A stretch of DNA of 43,276 bases from CAIMUM01 sp034429715 (GTDB lineage: Bacteria > Chloroflexota > Dehalococcoidia > GIF9 > UBA5629). The notes below the pieces were generated by a model that made no database searches, was not told the DNA's origin, and saw only the letters and a program-made list of their open reading frames with translations. Positions 1-8,709 of this stretch are shown here, one piece after another. The stretch lies in NCBI GenBank assembly GCA_034429715.1, contig DAOUFR010000089.1, positions 1 to 43,276 of the forward strand. Reading direction: 5' to 3'. Every line of letters starts with the position of its first letter. Within the stretch, counting starts at the first letter, position 1. The position numbers were made by a program, and so were the translations under genes.

Positions 1-305
1 GTCCATGACAGGATCGAGCTGTAAAGTTGCGGCTGGGTGAAGATGTTGATGATGTGAGTGACCACGCCCCCGTAGCCTATAACGATGATAGCCACTCCCA
101 TTAATATCCTGTAAAGCGTGAGTTTGCGCAGGTATCCCGGAATAAGGAAAAGCGCATAGGTTATCATCGATATGGTGCCCATGACCGGCTGTGTGGGCGC
201 CAGCCCGGGTTGGCCCTGCGATATAAGAAATAGGCTGACGCCGTTATACAGGATTCCCAGTATGAAGTAAATGACCTGCAGCAACAGCAGCGTTGTCAGT
301 TTCAT
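1..305 (-). CDS. Small polytopic membrane protein, 3' end cut off by window edge
   Basis: An open frame starts with ATG at 305 and runs without a stop off the left edge (101 codons visible). A GGAG Shine-Dalgarno lies about 10 nt upstream. The visible protein begins MKLTTLLLLQVIYFILG and shows about three hydrophobic stretches (roughly residues 3-27, 43-58 and 68-85) separated by short polar loops, so it is an integral membrane protein. The start is only 16 nt after the MFS transporter stop, so it is probably the last or a late gene of the M24-MFS unit. I do not recognise a family. Weak alternatives are a DUF-type four-helix membrane protein or an accessory subunit of the transporter. The C-terminus is missing, so the full length is unknown. 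Confidence 0.7.
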   Translation of the reverse strand, partial: MKLTTLLLLQVIYFILGILYNGVSLFLISQGQPGLAPTQPVMGTISMITYALFLIPGYLRKLTLYRILMGVAIIVIGYGGVVTHIINIFTQPQLYSSILSW

Positions 306-321
306 GTTTTTTTCTCCATGC

Positions 322-1620
322 TTATTTAGCTATGAGGGTTTCCTGCTGGACTTTGGCCATGTCGGCCGGATAGGTGCGCGCAGCCAGCCAGAGCAGCACA
401 GCTGCGATAAGGCCTGCGATGGTGGTGCTCAGCATGGCCATCATGAGACCCTGGGCGTCTCCTCCCAGCGCGTCGGAGATGGCTCCCACCACGGAGGGAC
501 CCCAGGCGCCGCCGAACATGTAGGCGGCGAACACGGCCATTCCCATGGAGAGGCCCTTATGGGCTGCCGGCACTACGTCCTGCGAGACTGCGTTGAGCGC
601 CGGCGATCCGATCACTGAGAGGAAGCCGTAAATGAAGCCCAGTGCTATGCCGATAGGGCCGAATTTAAGTATCACCATGATGACCAGCACTATGGCGGCC
701 AGTAGGGAGGCCAGTGCGGGCAGATAGAGCCGGCCCTTGCCGGTCTTTTTCTGCCAGTGGTCGGCCAGCCAGCCGCCGAACGGGGCGGCGATGATGGCCG
801 TGAGTGCCCATCCACCCACGATCATGCCGGCCGTCGCTTCTGAGATATTCATCAGGCGCATCATCAGAGCCGGCGCCCAGACCAGTACGGATACAGTCAT
901 AAAGCACATGATGCCGTATCCGAAGAAATACAGAACCAGGCTGCGGATGCGGAACAGCGATGCGATGGACTTGCCGAAATTGATCTTTGTGCCCGTCGCA
1001 CCCGAGTGAGCCGGTGTTTTATAATCCTTCATGAAAAAGGCCAGGATGCCCAGGATGATGCCGGGAATGGCGAAGATATAGAAAGCCCAGCGCCAGCCCA
1101 TAGCGGCGGAGATAGCGCCACCCGCGATCACGCCGATGGCGGCGCCCAACGGTACGCCGATATTGAAGATGCCCAGCATGCGGGCGCGCTTTTCCGGCGG
1201 GTAGGCTGCGCTTACCATGGCCACACCGCCTGCAGTGAAGCCGGACTCGCCCACGCCCACCAGGCTGCGAGGCATAATTAACGTGGTAAAGTTTTTAGCG
1301 AAGCCGGTCAGGAAGGTGAACAGGCTCCAGAGCAGGGCCATGATGCCGATCGTCTTATTACGGCTCCAGCGGTCGACCAGGTAGGCCACCGGGAAGGAGA
1401 AGAGCGCCATGCCCAGTATGAAGATGGTCTGCGCCAGGCCGCACTGGGTATCGGTCAGTCCCAGCTCCACCTTCATAGGCTGCAGCACCACTGAGAAAAC
1501 CTGCCTGTCGATATAGTTGATGACGTACAGCAGTGTGCAGATTACCAGGATATACATGGCGCTGCCGCCGCCCGTTTTATATACCTGGGGTTGCGTATTA
1601 ACCGGTTCTTTCATATTCAT
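322..1620 (-). CDS. Major facilitator superfamily transporter
   Basis: The product is a 432-residue protein with about twelve hydrophobic segments, the normal MFS size. The loop between helices 2 and 3 carries the MFS signature as DRWSRNK, and a second-half cognate (DHWQKKTGKGR) follows helix 8. The first half is typical of the anion:cation symporter/sugar-phosphate-like groups, but the substrate cannot be read from sequence. The open frame extends upstream to 1668, where it would overlap the M24 gene. I chose ATG 1620, just after that gene's stop; a second ATG at 1614 has better spacing from the AAGGGG Shine-Dalgarno and is equally likely. The gene sits 7 nt downstream of the M24 gene and is surely co-transcribed with it. 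That pairing suggests uptake of the compound hydrolysed by the M24 protein, but this is inference. Confidence 0.9.
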   Translation of the reverse strand: MNMKEPVNTQPQVYKTGGGSAMYILVICTLLYVINYIDRQVFSVVLQPMKVELGLTDTQCGLAQTIFILGMALFSFPVAYLVDRWSRNKTIGIMALLWSLFTFLTGFAKNFTTLIMPRSLVGVGESGFTAGGVAMVSAAYPPEKRARMLGIFNIGVPLGAAIGVIAGGAISAAMGWRWAFYIFAIPGIILGILAFFMKDYKTPAHSGATGTKINFGKSIASLFRIRSLVLYFFGYGIMCFMTVSVLVWAPALMMRLMNISEATAGMIVGGWALTAIIAAPFGGWLADHWQKKTGKGRLYLPALASLLAAIVLVIMVILKFGPIGIALGFIYGFLSVIGSPALNAVSQDVVPAAHKGLSMGMAVFAAYMFGGAWGPSVVGAISDALGGDAQGLMMAMLSTTIAGLIAAVLLWLAARTYPADMAKVQQETLIAK

Positions 1621-1627
1621 AATCCCC

Positions 1628-2788
1628 TTATTTCTTAAAGAGTAGCTCTTCCAGCTGATCGGGCGCATGCGTCAATTTCAGGTTGCCGTTCTCGGTGATC
1701 AACACGGTATCGGAATGGCGATAGCCGCCCTTCCCCTGGAAGTAGATGCCCGGCTCGATGCTGACGATCATGCCCGGCGCCAGCTTGCGCTTGTCGCCCA
1801 GCGCCAGGAAGGGATCCTCATGGCCGGTGATGCCGAAGCCGTGTCCCGTGCGGTGTATGATGTTCTTCTCGTAGCCGGCATCGATAAAGACCTGACGTAC
1901 CTGTTTATCGATCTCCTCCAGCACGGTGCCCGGCTGAGCCAGCTTGTAGGCCAGTGCGCGCCCCTTCATCATAATATCGAACAGCTTCTTGGCGTGATCC
2001 GGAACATACTCGAGGAACATCGTGCGCTCGACTTCAACCCCGTAGCCGTCCACGATGGCGCCTACGATGGAACAGGAGGGGCCTCCCTCCTCCATGGGCA
2101 TAAAAGGGGTCGGTATGATGTGCGGATCATGGGAGATTGAGGTTGGCCAGACCGCGCCCTGGAATTTGCTGGCCATGAGGTTGATGTCGGGTATCTCGAT
2201 CAGAGCCTTGCCCATCATAGCCTGCACCAGTCCGCTGTAGATCGTGATGAGCGGCACGCCGACGCGCGTGACTTCCAGCAGCTTTTTCATACCCTCATCC
2301 ACCACCTGGCAGGCGTGCGCTGTGCGCCCGATCTCGTACTCGGTCTTGATGACACGGACATCTTCGATAATGTTCGTCATCACTGTAGTACCGGGCGTCT
2401 CCTTAAGTATGCCGGCCGGCATGGCAGATTCGATGCCGATTTTATCGCTATTTTTGAAAAGAGGTTTGTAAACGTCGTACCAGTTGCCACCCGCGGGCGC
2501 CGGGAACTCGAAATAGATGACATAATCCAGGTCGCAGCGTGCCCTGGCCTTGACGTGTGTAGATTCCAACTGGGGGCAGACCATTTTCATCGGACCCTTC
2601 TTCGGTATAACCAGTATGAAGGGACGCTCGTGTACAATATTGGCGAAATTGGTCAGGTAGTAGATGTTGGTAGGAGAGAAAGAAACGTAATAATCCAGCT
2701 TCTGCTTCTCCATCAACGCACGAACTTTCTCAAGGCGTGCGCCCAGCTCCTCTTTGCTCGGTTTAGCGGTGATCGGCTCAATCTTCAC
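1628..2788 (-). CDS. M24 'pita-bread' family protein, creatinase-like (Xaa-Pro peptidase fold)
   Basis: The 386-residue protein has an N-terminal creatinase/prolidase domain (about 1-150) and a C-terminal pita-bread domain (about 155-383). The catalytic-domain landmarks are HRTGHGFG (312-319), H323, SIEPG (343-347) and GYRHSDTVLITENG (355-368). Against E. coli aminopeptidase P, only two of the five metal ligands remain (H316, E345). The first Asp position holds Ile/Ser (240-241), the second is Glu (E252 in VEVERT) and the last Glu is Ser (S359). That pattern is closer to metal-free creatinase-type hydrolases than to metallo-aminopeptidases. The start is GTG, preceded by a near-perfect AAAGGAGG six nt away. 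It is the first gene of a unit with an MFS transporter, so a small amide or amino-acid-derivative catabolic role is plausible; the substrate is unknown. Confidence 0.85.
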   Translation of the reverse strand: MKIEPITAKPSKEELGARLEKVRALMEKQKLDYYVSFSPTNIYYLTNFANIVHERPFILVIPKKGPMKMVCPQLESTHVKARARCDLDYVIYFEFPAPAGGNWYDVYKPLFKNSDKIGIESAMPAGILKETPGTTVMTNIIEDVRVIKTEYEIGRTAHACQVVDEGMKKLLEVTRVGVPLITIYSGLVQAMMGKALIEIPDINLMASKFQGAVWPTSISHDPHIIPTPFMPMEEGGPSCSIVGAIVDGYGVEVERTMFLEYVPDHAKKLFDIMMKGRALAYKLAQPGTVLEEIDKQVRQVFIDAGYEKNIIHRTGHGFGITGHEDPFLALGDKRKLAPGMIVSIEPGIYFQGKGGYRHSDTVLITENGNLKLTHAPDQLEELLFKK

Positions 2789-2820
2789 GGTCTGCCTCCT
2801 TTAAGCGCGGATTTCCCGTT

Positions 2821-2848
2821 ATTATACCGTAGTATACGGGGAAGTTAA
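2821..2848 (-). promoter_or_regulatory. Putative sigma70-type promoter of the M24-MFS unit
   Basis: On the minus strand a perfect TATAAT (-10, 2821-2826) follows TTAACT (-35, 2843-2848) with a 16-nt spacer. The predicted start is near 2814, giving a leader of about 25 nt that contains the AAAGGAGG Shine-Dalgarno. A short dyad (CCGTA-GTA-TACGG, plus-strand 2827-2839) fills most of the spacer and could be an operator. Confidence 0.5.
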
Positions 2849-2891
2849 ATGAGTTGATATGAAGATCAGCAGTTGACCCGTTACTTGCCCG

Positions 2892-5081
2892 TTATTGCGA
2901 TTCCTTCTCTTTCCCGAACCCCTCTTCCTTCAGCTTGTCCATGATCCTGGCTGCACGAGGGAAACCGATCTGCAGTTTCCTCTGCAGGTAAGAGGCTGAG
3001 ATTTCCTTGGATTCCAGGGCAAGCTGGCGGGCGGCGTCCAGCAGCTCGTCCTCGGCTGGTTTCTTGCTCTCAGGACCGGCCTTTGCCATCTCCTCGAATT
3101 TTACAGGTTGAGCTTCCTGGCGGCGCTGGTTGGCCCAGAAGGTGACAAGCCTCTCGATCTCGCCGTCGCCGACCATTGTACCCTGCAGGCGCTTGGGCTT
3201 GGAGGCGTCCTGCGGCATATAAAGCATATCGCCCCTGCCCAGAAGCTTCTCGGCGCCCGCTGAATCGATGATGGTGCGTGAGTCCACCTGCGAAGTTAGC
3301 GCGAAGCTCATGCGTGTGGGGAAATTGGCTTTGATTAGTCCGGTCACAACGTCCACGGACGGCCTCTGCGTGGCAACGATCAAATGTATGCCGGTGGCGC
3401 GCGCGAGCTGCGCCAGGCGGCAGAGGGCGTGCTCGACCTCATCGTAAGCGGCCATCATCAGGTCGGCCAGCTCGTCGATTATGACAATGATGTAGGGCAT
3501 GCACTCCGAGGGCTGCTTGTTCTTATTGAAGTCCTCGATATTACGTGACTTGGCCGCTGAGAAACGCTTGTAGCGGATGTCCATCTCGGCGCTCAGCCAG
3601 CGCAGAGCCATTACGGCTTTTTCCGTGTCCACGACTACGGGCGATACCAGGTGCGGGATGCTGTTATAGTTGACCAGCTCGACGCGCTTGGGGTCTACCA
3701 TCACGAAGCGCACGGCATCAGGCGTGTTGTTCATCATCAGGCAGCAGATGATGGAATTGAGGCATACGCTCTTGCCGCTGCCGGTGGCGCCGGCGATCAG
3801 CAGGTGCGGCATCTTGGTCAGGTCGGCCACGATGGTTTCGCCCCCGGCGCCTTTGCCCAGCGCAATTGCCAGGTGTGATTTAGCCAGCATCTTCTGAAAG
3901 GACGTGCTCTCCATCACGCCACGCAGGCCGACCGAGCCGAAGGTTGTGTTGGGCACTTCGATGCCCACCATGGACTTGCCGGGTACGGGCGCCTCGATCC
4001 TGATGCTGGGCGCCGCCAGCGCCAGCGCCAGGTCGTTGGACAAAGAATTGATGCGCTCGACCTTGACGCGCGTGCGTCCGACCTCCTCCTGCCTGGAGGA
4101 GACATTGCCGTCGCGGTCCTTCTCCCGGACCTCCTTGAATTTTCGGTCCCAGCCTGGCTCGACGCCGAACTGCGTAACAGTGGGGCCGCGGTTCACCTCG
4201 ATCACCTTGGCTTCAACACCGTAGCTGGCCAGCGCCTCCTCGATGGTCTCACGGCGCTTCTCTATCTCGCTGTCGCTGATGACGGTCTCGGCTATCCTGT
4301 CAAGAATATTTATGTTGGGCAGCGACCAGCCGCCAACGATTATGCCGGAACGCAGCCTGTCCATCACAGCGGTATCGATAGGTGCGACCGGTTCCTCACC
4401 TTTCTCAATCCGCGCGGGTTGTTTTTCTTCCGTTGCTTTTACAGGCGGCAAAGCTTTTTTCTTCGAGTTGGATTCTTTGACTGCTTCAGCTATTCCGTCG
4501 ACTGCTCCGGCCGTTCCTTTTGCCGTGCGTTTGAAAAGTCCCAGTGTCCATTCGGGCGCCACCAGGAATACGCCCAGCAGAACCAGTGCTAAAATAATCA
4601 GTACACCTATAACCGGAGAATCGGTAACAATAGCCTGCCCGATTAGGCCTCCCAGCGTAACCTGTGCCAGTATTCCGGAGCCGGATGGGCGAAGGTAGGA
4701 AAGCAGGCCCCAGGCTGCCGTCATGAAGGCGGCCGCAGCAAAGAAATAATTCCAGTTGCGCGCGAAGAACGAGGGACGGCCGATGATGACCAGCAGACCT
4801 ATGACGGCTATTATCACGAAGATAACGCCCAGGCCCATCAGGCTTACGATATTAGCTCCGGCTACATCGAGGGCGGAGGCGATCTCCGCGCCGAGCTCGC
4901 CCATGGCCTGCGTGATGAGCGGCCAGAGGGCCACTATCAGGCAGACGGCAATCACGAATATGATGGCGAGCAGCACGGGGGGAGAGAAAAGGAAGTGGAG
5001 AAACGCATTGCCGGAGCCTTTTCCGGATTTCTTCTGCGATGGTTTTTTGCTGTTGGTACCCCTGCTTTTCCTGGCGGGCAT
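2892..5081 (-). CDS. ftsK: DNA translocase FtsK/SpoIIIE
   Basis: The 729-residue protein pumps chromosomal DNA through the closing septum. A basic N-terminus (1-25) is followed by about four membrane segments between residues 32 and 180. Then come a charged linker, the alpha domain and the beta RecA-like motor with Walker A GATGSGKS (431-438) and Walker B IIVIIDELADLM. The C-terminal winged-helix gamma domain, which reads orientation sequences, is present (ISASYLQRKLQIGFPRAARI). A charged insertion near residues 318-337 separates the alpha-domain strands. ATG 5081 lies 12 nt after the rnj stop, and I see no strong Shine-Dalgarno, so translation is probably coupled. It is the last gene of udg-rnj-ftsK. 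The following ~100 nt before the M24 promoter contain no clear terminator. Confidence 0.95.
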   Translation of the reverse strand: MPARKSRGTNSKKPSQKKSGKGSGNAFLHFLFSPPVLLAIIFVIAVCLIVALWPLITQAMGELGAEIASALDVAGANIVSLMGLGVIFVIIAVIGLLVIIGRPSFFARNWNYFFAAAAFMTAAWGLLSYLRPSGSGILAQVTLGGLIGQAIVTDSPVIGVLIILALVLLGVFLVAPEWTLGLFKRTAKGTAGAVDGIAEAVKESNSKKKALPPVKATEEKQPARIEKGEEPVAPIDTAVMDRLRSGIIVGGWSLPNINILDRIAETVISDSEIEKRRETIEEALASYGVEAKVIEVNRGPTVTQFGVEPGWDRKFKEVREKDRDGNVSSRQEEVGRTRVKVERINSLSNDLALALAAPSIRIEAPVPGKSMVGIEVPNTTFGSVGLRGVMESTSFQKMLAKSHLAIALGKGAGGETIVADLTKMPHLLIAGATGSGKSVCLNSIICCLMMNNTPDAVRFVMVDPKRVELVNYNSIPHLVSPVVVDTEKAVMALRWLSAEMDIRYKRFSAAKSRNIEDFNKNKQPSECMPYIIVIIDELADLMMAAYDEVEHALCRLAQLARATGIHLIVATQRPSVDVVTGLIKANFPTRMSFALTSQVDSRTIIDSAGAEKLLGRGDMLYMPQDASKPKRLQGTMVGDGEIERLVTFWANQRRQEAQPVKFEEMAKAGPESKKPAEDELLDAARQLALESKEISASYLQRKLQIGFPRAARIMDKLKEEGFGKEKESQ

Positions 5082-5093
5082 AGCTTTATTCTA

Positions 5094-6746
5094 CTATACC
5101 TCGATAGCAGTTGTAATTATCATGGGACGCCGTTTGGTCTTCTCGTAGAAGAATTTGCTCAAGGTCTCCTTGATGCGCGTATGTATGGCGCTCTGCTCGG
5201 TATGGTGCCCCTTGCCCAGCGTACTGGCCACCAGCTCGCGCCCCTGGTTGATCACGGTGCCGTCATGCTCGGCATCCACGAAGCCGCGGGATACGATGTC
5301 AGGCGTGCCGACCAGACGGCCTTCTTTCTTGTCCAGTGCTACGATGACCACCACGATGCCGTCGCGTGAAAGCAGCTTGCGATCGCGCAGAATCACCTGC
5401 GCGTGACGTCCCAGCACCAGGCCGTCCACGTAGACATTTCCATACGGTAGCTTGCCGGCTATGCGCGCCTTCTCGCCGTCGATCTCAAGTATATTCCCGT
5501 TATCCATGACGAAGATATTGCTCTCCTGTATACCAAGGCTTCTGGCCAGGCCGGAATGTATGACGAGGTGGCGGTACTCGCCGTGTATCGGCATGAAGAA
5601 CCTGGGCTTGGCCAGAGTGAGTAGCATCTTCAGCTCCTCCTGGCTGCCGTGGCCGTGAACGTGCACATTGGAGCGCGAGCCGTAGATAACGTTGGCGCCC
5701 TGGCGGAACAGGTTGTCGATGGTGCGATTGATGAGCGACTCGTTGCCGGGTATGGGTGTAGCGGAGATGACCACGGTGTCGCCCTGCATGATACGTATGT
5801 CGGGATGGTCGCGGTTGGCGATGCGCACCAGCGCCGAGGTGGGCTCGCCCTGGCTGCCGGTGGTTACCAGAACTGTCTGGCTGTGGCTGAACTTTTTGAG
5901 GTCTTCCGCATTACATAATACTCCAGCGGGAGCGTGCAGATAGCCGATATCCAGGGCCATCTTGACCGTGTCACGCATGCTGCGGCCGACAATGAAAACG
6001 TGGCGGCCGTGGCGTGCGGCGGCGTCTATGATCATCTGAATGCGGGATATTAATGATGAGAAGGTAGCGATGATGACCCGGCCCGGCGCATCGCCGATGA
6101 TGTGGTCCAGGGTCTGGCCGACGATTTTCTCAGAAGGAGTGTAGCCGGGCAGCTCGCTGTAAGTGGAATCAGCCATCAGCAGCAACACACCTTCGTTGCC
6201 CAGCTTGGCCAGCCTGGAGAGATCGGTGGGACGTCCGTCCACCGGCGTGTAATCTATCTTAAAATCGCCGCTGTTGACTATAGCACCAACAGGTGTATAG
6301 ATGATCAGCCCCACGGCATCGGGAATGCTGTGGCAGACCGGAAAGGCCTCGACCTTGAAGCAGCCTACCTGGAAGCGCACCCCGGGCGTTATCAACTTGA
6401 GCCGCGCCTTGATCAGGGAGCGGTGCTCCTTGAGCTTGACCGAGATAAGCCCCTGCGTGAGCTTTGTGGCATAAATGGGGAGGTCGAGCTGCGGCAACAC
6501 GTAGGGGAGGGCGCCGATATGGTCCTCGTGGCCGTGTGTGATGACGATGCCGCGCAGCTTATGTTTATGCTCGAGCAGATAGGTTACATCCGGAATCAGC
6601 AGGTCGACTCCCAGCATCTCGTCCTCGGGGAACATCATGCCGCAGTCGATGATGAGGATATCTTCGCCGTATTCGACGGCCATCATGTTCTTGCCGATCT
6701 CGCCGAGGCCGCCGAGGGGGATAATTCTTAACTTGTGACGGGTCAT
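5094..6746 (-). CDS. rnj: Ribonuclease J
   Basis: This is a 550-residue metallo-beta-lactamase/beta-CASP ribonuclease with 5'-exonuclease and endonuclease activity in mRNA decay and rRNA maturation. The zinc motif HGHEDH is at residues 71-76 and further ligands lie in the FPVCHSIPDAVG and NSGDFKID segments. The beta-CASP region contains GRSMRD and TGSQGEP, and PIHGEYRHL is the C-terminal metal and RNA motif. Length and domain order match RNase J throughout. The start ATG is 6 nt after the udg stop with no clear Shine-Dalgarno, so it is likely translated by reinitiation. ftsK follows 12 nt downstream. RNase J's 5'-end-dependent activity is interesting in a genome with apparently leaderless mRNAs. 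Confidence 0.97.
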   Translation of the reverse strand: MTRHKLRIIPLGGLGEIGKNMMAVEYGEDILIIDCGMMFPEDEMLGVDLLIPDVTYLLEHKHKLRGIVITHGHEDHIGALPYVLPQLDLPIYATKLTQGLISVKLKEHRSLIKARLKLITPGVRFQVGCFKVEAFPVCHSIPDAVGLIIYTPVGAIVNSGDFKIDYTPVDGRPTDLSRLAKLGNEGVLLLMADSTYSELPGYTPSEKIVGQTLDHIIGDAPGRVIIATFSSLISRIQMIIDAAARHGRHVFIVGRSMRDTVKMALDIGYLHAPAGVLCNAEDLKKFSHSQTVLVTTGSQGEPTSALVRIANRDHPDIRIMQGDTVVISATPIPGNESLINRTIDNLFRQGANVIYGSRSNVHVHGHGSQEELKMLLTLAKPRFFMPIHGEYRHLVIHSGLARSLGIQESNIFVMDNGNILEIDGEKARIAGKLPYGNVYVDGLVLGRHAQVILRDRKLLSRDGIVVVIVALDKKEGRLVGTPDIVSRGFVDAEHDGTVINQGRELVASTLGKGHHTEQSAIHTRIKETLSKFFYEKTKRRPMIITTAIEV

Positions 6747-6752
6747 TGCATT

Positions 6753-7349
6753 TTAGAAAAGATTTAGCTGGGCCGGTCTTTCTTTTTCTTCCTCCATCTT
6801 GCCGGCCTCCGCCAGTACCGCCGGCAATTTGAGTATGTCGGCCTCTATCACCCGGCGCAAGTTGCCCTGGTGCAGCGCCGCCGCCGGATGGTACATGGCG
6901 AAATAGATTACGTTTCCTGAACGCCTGGCCCGGCCGTGCACCTTGCTGATACTTTCGCCGGGAAAATATTTTGCCATGGAGTAACGGCCCAGGGTTACAA
7001 TCACGCGGGGCTTGATCACGTCGAGCTGGCGCTCCAGCCATTTGCTGCAGGCCATGATCTCGCCGGGCAGAGGATCGCGATTTTCAGGTGGCCGGCACTT
7101 GATTACGTTGGCGATGTAGACCTGGTTGCGCTTATATCCGATCATGCCGATAAGCTGGTCCAGGTACTGGCCCGCCTGGCCCACGAAAGGCCGGCCGGTC
7201 TGGTCTTCATGATAGCCCGGCGCTTCACCGATGAAAAGCAGCTTGGCGTCATCGGGCCCCTCGCCCGGCACAACCCTGGTACGGTGCCTGGCAAGGTCAC
7301 AATTCTTACAGCGTTCTATTTCCGCGTGAAGTTCAGTCAGAGGCGACAT
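6753..7349 (-). CDS. udg: Family 4 uracil-DNA glycosylase (4Fe-4S)
   Basis: The 198-residue enzyme removes uracil from DNA as the first step of base excision repair. Four cysteines suited to the Fe-S cluster are present: C14 and C17 (CKNC), C85 (IKCRPPENRDP) and C101. Catalytic motif A is GEAPGYHEDQTGRPFVG (41-57) and the C-terminal motif is HPAAAL. Size and cysteine spacing match the family-4 enzymes of thermophiles and anaerobes. It heads the udg-rnj-ftsK unit. There is no Shine-Dalgarno before ATG 7349; a strong promoter -10 ends only 9 nt upstream, so the message is predicted to start almost at the ATG. Confidence 0.95.
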   Translation of the reverse strand: MSPLTELHAEIERCKNCDLARHRTRVVPGEGPDDAKLLFIGEAPGYHEDQTGRPFVGQAGQYLDQLIGMIGYKRNQVYIANVIKCRPPENRDPLPGEIMACSKWLERQLDVIKPRVIVTLGRYSMAKYFPGESISKVHGRARRSGNVIYFAMYHPAAALHQGNLRRVIEADILKLPAVLAEAGKMEEEKERPAQLNLF

Positions 7350-7358
7350 CTAATTCGA

Positions 7359-7387
7359 ATAATATCACAGGCCATGCCTGCGGTCAA
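7359..7387 (-). promoter_or_regulatory. Strong promoter of udg-rnj-ftsK, predicted leaderless
   Basis: Minus strand: TTGACC (-35, 7382-7387), a 17-nt spacer, then TATTAT (-10, 7359-7364) preceded by an extended TGA. Only 9 nt separate the -10 from ATG 7349, so the expected start near 7352 leaves a leader of 0-4 nt. The same TGTGATATWAT-N9-ATG arrangement occurs before proB. Confidence 0.7.
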
Positions 7388-7388
7388 T

Positions 7389-7754
7389 TCATTTCAATAC
7401 TAAAATGAGGCTGGCTGCCAGCATTATCAGCAGCACGATGCAAACGATGACCGGTTGCCTTTCCCTCACGGCAGCGAAGTACGTAAGCGATAGTATCAGC
7501 ATGGCTACAGGCAGTAGCAGGATAAGGACCACGCCGGCTGTTATGAAAGCCGCCGGATTGAGCGAGGCAAAACCGTTTATTAGCGAAGGCAGCGGCAGCA
7601 GTGGAGATGTATGCGGAGCGCCACTCACCGGAAAAATTATGAGTCCGCAGACTATTAATACAAGGCTGACTGCAATACCCCAGCGCAGCACCTGGCTGAT
7701 GCGCCGGTTTAGGCGGTGCAGCTTTTCATGACGGCTATCGTACTGGCATTCCAT
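7389..7754 (-). CDS. DUF1634 membrane protein, TauE partner
   Basis: The protein has 121 residues with three hydrophobic helices (about 26-45, 66-89 and 98-119) and a polar N-terminus rich in Arg and His. Length, topology and position directly after a TauE/SafE gene match the DUF1634 family, which commonly accompanies these anion exporters. It starts 7 nt after the tauE stop and is co-transcribed with it. No enzymatic residues are evident. A helper or regulatory role for the exporter is the usual assumption but is unproven. The stop lies just before the -35 of the udg promoter, so the unit ends here. Confidence 0.75.
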   Translation of the reverse strand: MECQYDSRHEKLHRLNRRISQVLRWGIAVSLVLIVCGLIIFPVSGAPHTSPLLPLPSLINGFASLNPAAFITAGVVLILLLPVAMLILSLTYFAAVRERQPVIVCIVLLIMLAASLILVLK

Positions 7755-7761
7755 CTTTACT

Positions 7762-8628
7762 TTACCCCAATATATTGAGTGCCTTGAGAATCATAAGGAC
7801 CGCAGTCACGGCCAGGAAAAATGCAAATATCCACATGAGCAGTGCGCTGCGGGTGCGGTGTGCCAGGGCGGCGCCCAGCCTGGCGCCCAGGAACACACAG
7901 ATGATGAGCGGCGCCACAACGTAGGGCAAAACATATCCGTTGAACATGTAGATGATTGATCCGGTCATGGTGGTGAAAGATAAGAGCAGGGCGCTGGTGG
8001 CGATGGTGGCCTTGAGCGGCACCTTCATGAGACGGTTCATGACCGGAACGTTGATAATGCCCCCGCCGATGCCCAGCAGGGTGGATATCACGCCGGCGAA
8101 TAATCCGGTTGCCAGGCCCACAACGGGGCGATGAACTTGATAGTCGATTTCCCGGTTGAGGGCCGGATCATAGTAGCAGCCGTCCAGCCAGGCGTGCGGA
8201 GCATGGTCTTTTTCAATCACGTTTTTCGATGCCTCTGCCTGCTCCGGGGCAAGCCCGTGACGTTTTTTGGGCATCATGAGGTAGGCGACGTAGACCATCA
8301 GCAATCCGAAGATGATGGTGAGAACGGGGGAGGATAAACTTGCTGCCAGAAAGGCCCCGGCAACCGCGCCCGGCACGAGCGCGCACGAAAGAAGCAAACC
8401 GAGATGGAGATTGGTCATATGGCAGCGTATATAGACGCTGGTGGCGGTGCAGGCATTGATCACGATGGAGATCAGGCTGCTGCCGATGGCATACTGGATG
8501 GGCAGGCCCAGCGCCAGCGTGAGCACGGGAACGATGATGAAGCCGCCGCCCACGCCCAGCATGGAGCCCAGAAGGCCGGCGGCGAAGCCGGTGCCGCCCA
8601 GTATCCAGATATTGACATCGGCCGGCAT
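7762..8628 (-). CDS. TauE/SafE family anion exporter
   Basis: The 288-residue membrane protein has the duplicated TauE/SafE signature: GSMLGVGGGFIIVPVLTL near residue 22 and its repeat LLGIGGGIINVPVMNRL near 188. Each is followed by helices, about eight in all, with a hydrophilic loop around residues 122-165. The family moves sulfite, sulfonates or other small organic anions across the inner membrane. The substrate here is not determined. A sulfatase locus lies within 1 kb, which would fit sulfur traffic but is only suggestive. ATG 8628 has no Shine-Dalgarno. A weak extended -10 (TGC-TATCCT, 8639-8647) sits 10 nt upstream, so this too may be leaderless. It is divergent from rph. Confidence 0.88.
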   Translation of the reverse strand: MPADVNIWILGGTGFAAGLLGSMLGVGGGFIIVPVLTLALGLPIQYAIGSSLISIVINACTATSVYIRCHMTNLHLGLLLSCALVPGAVAGAFLAASLSSPVLTIIFGLLMVYVAYLMMPKKRHGLAPEQAEASKNVIEKDHAPHAWLDGCYYDPALNREIDYQVHRPVVGLATGLFAGVISTLLGIGGGIINVPVMNRLMKVPLKATIATSALLLSFTTMTGSIIYMFNGYVLPYVVAPLIICVFLGARLGAALAHRTRSALLMWIFAFFLAVTAVLMILKALNILG

Positions 8629-8669
8629 GGTGAGTGAAAGGATAGCACTTTCATCACGTCATTGCGAGG

Positions 8670-8678
8670 TGCTATACT
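8670..8678 (+). promoter_or_regulatory. Extended -10 promoter of rph
   Basis: TGC-TATACT (8670-8678) matches an extended -10. The -35 position (TTCATC, 8650-8655) is poor. The predicted start near 8685 gives a ~25-nt leader with a GGAAG Shine-Dalgarno. It also rules out the longer frame beginning at 8662, because that codon would lie upstream of the message. Confidence 0.5.
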
Positions 8679-8709
8679 TGCGCGGGAATTTGTACAAAAA
8701 GGAAGTATT

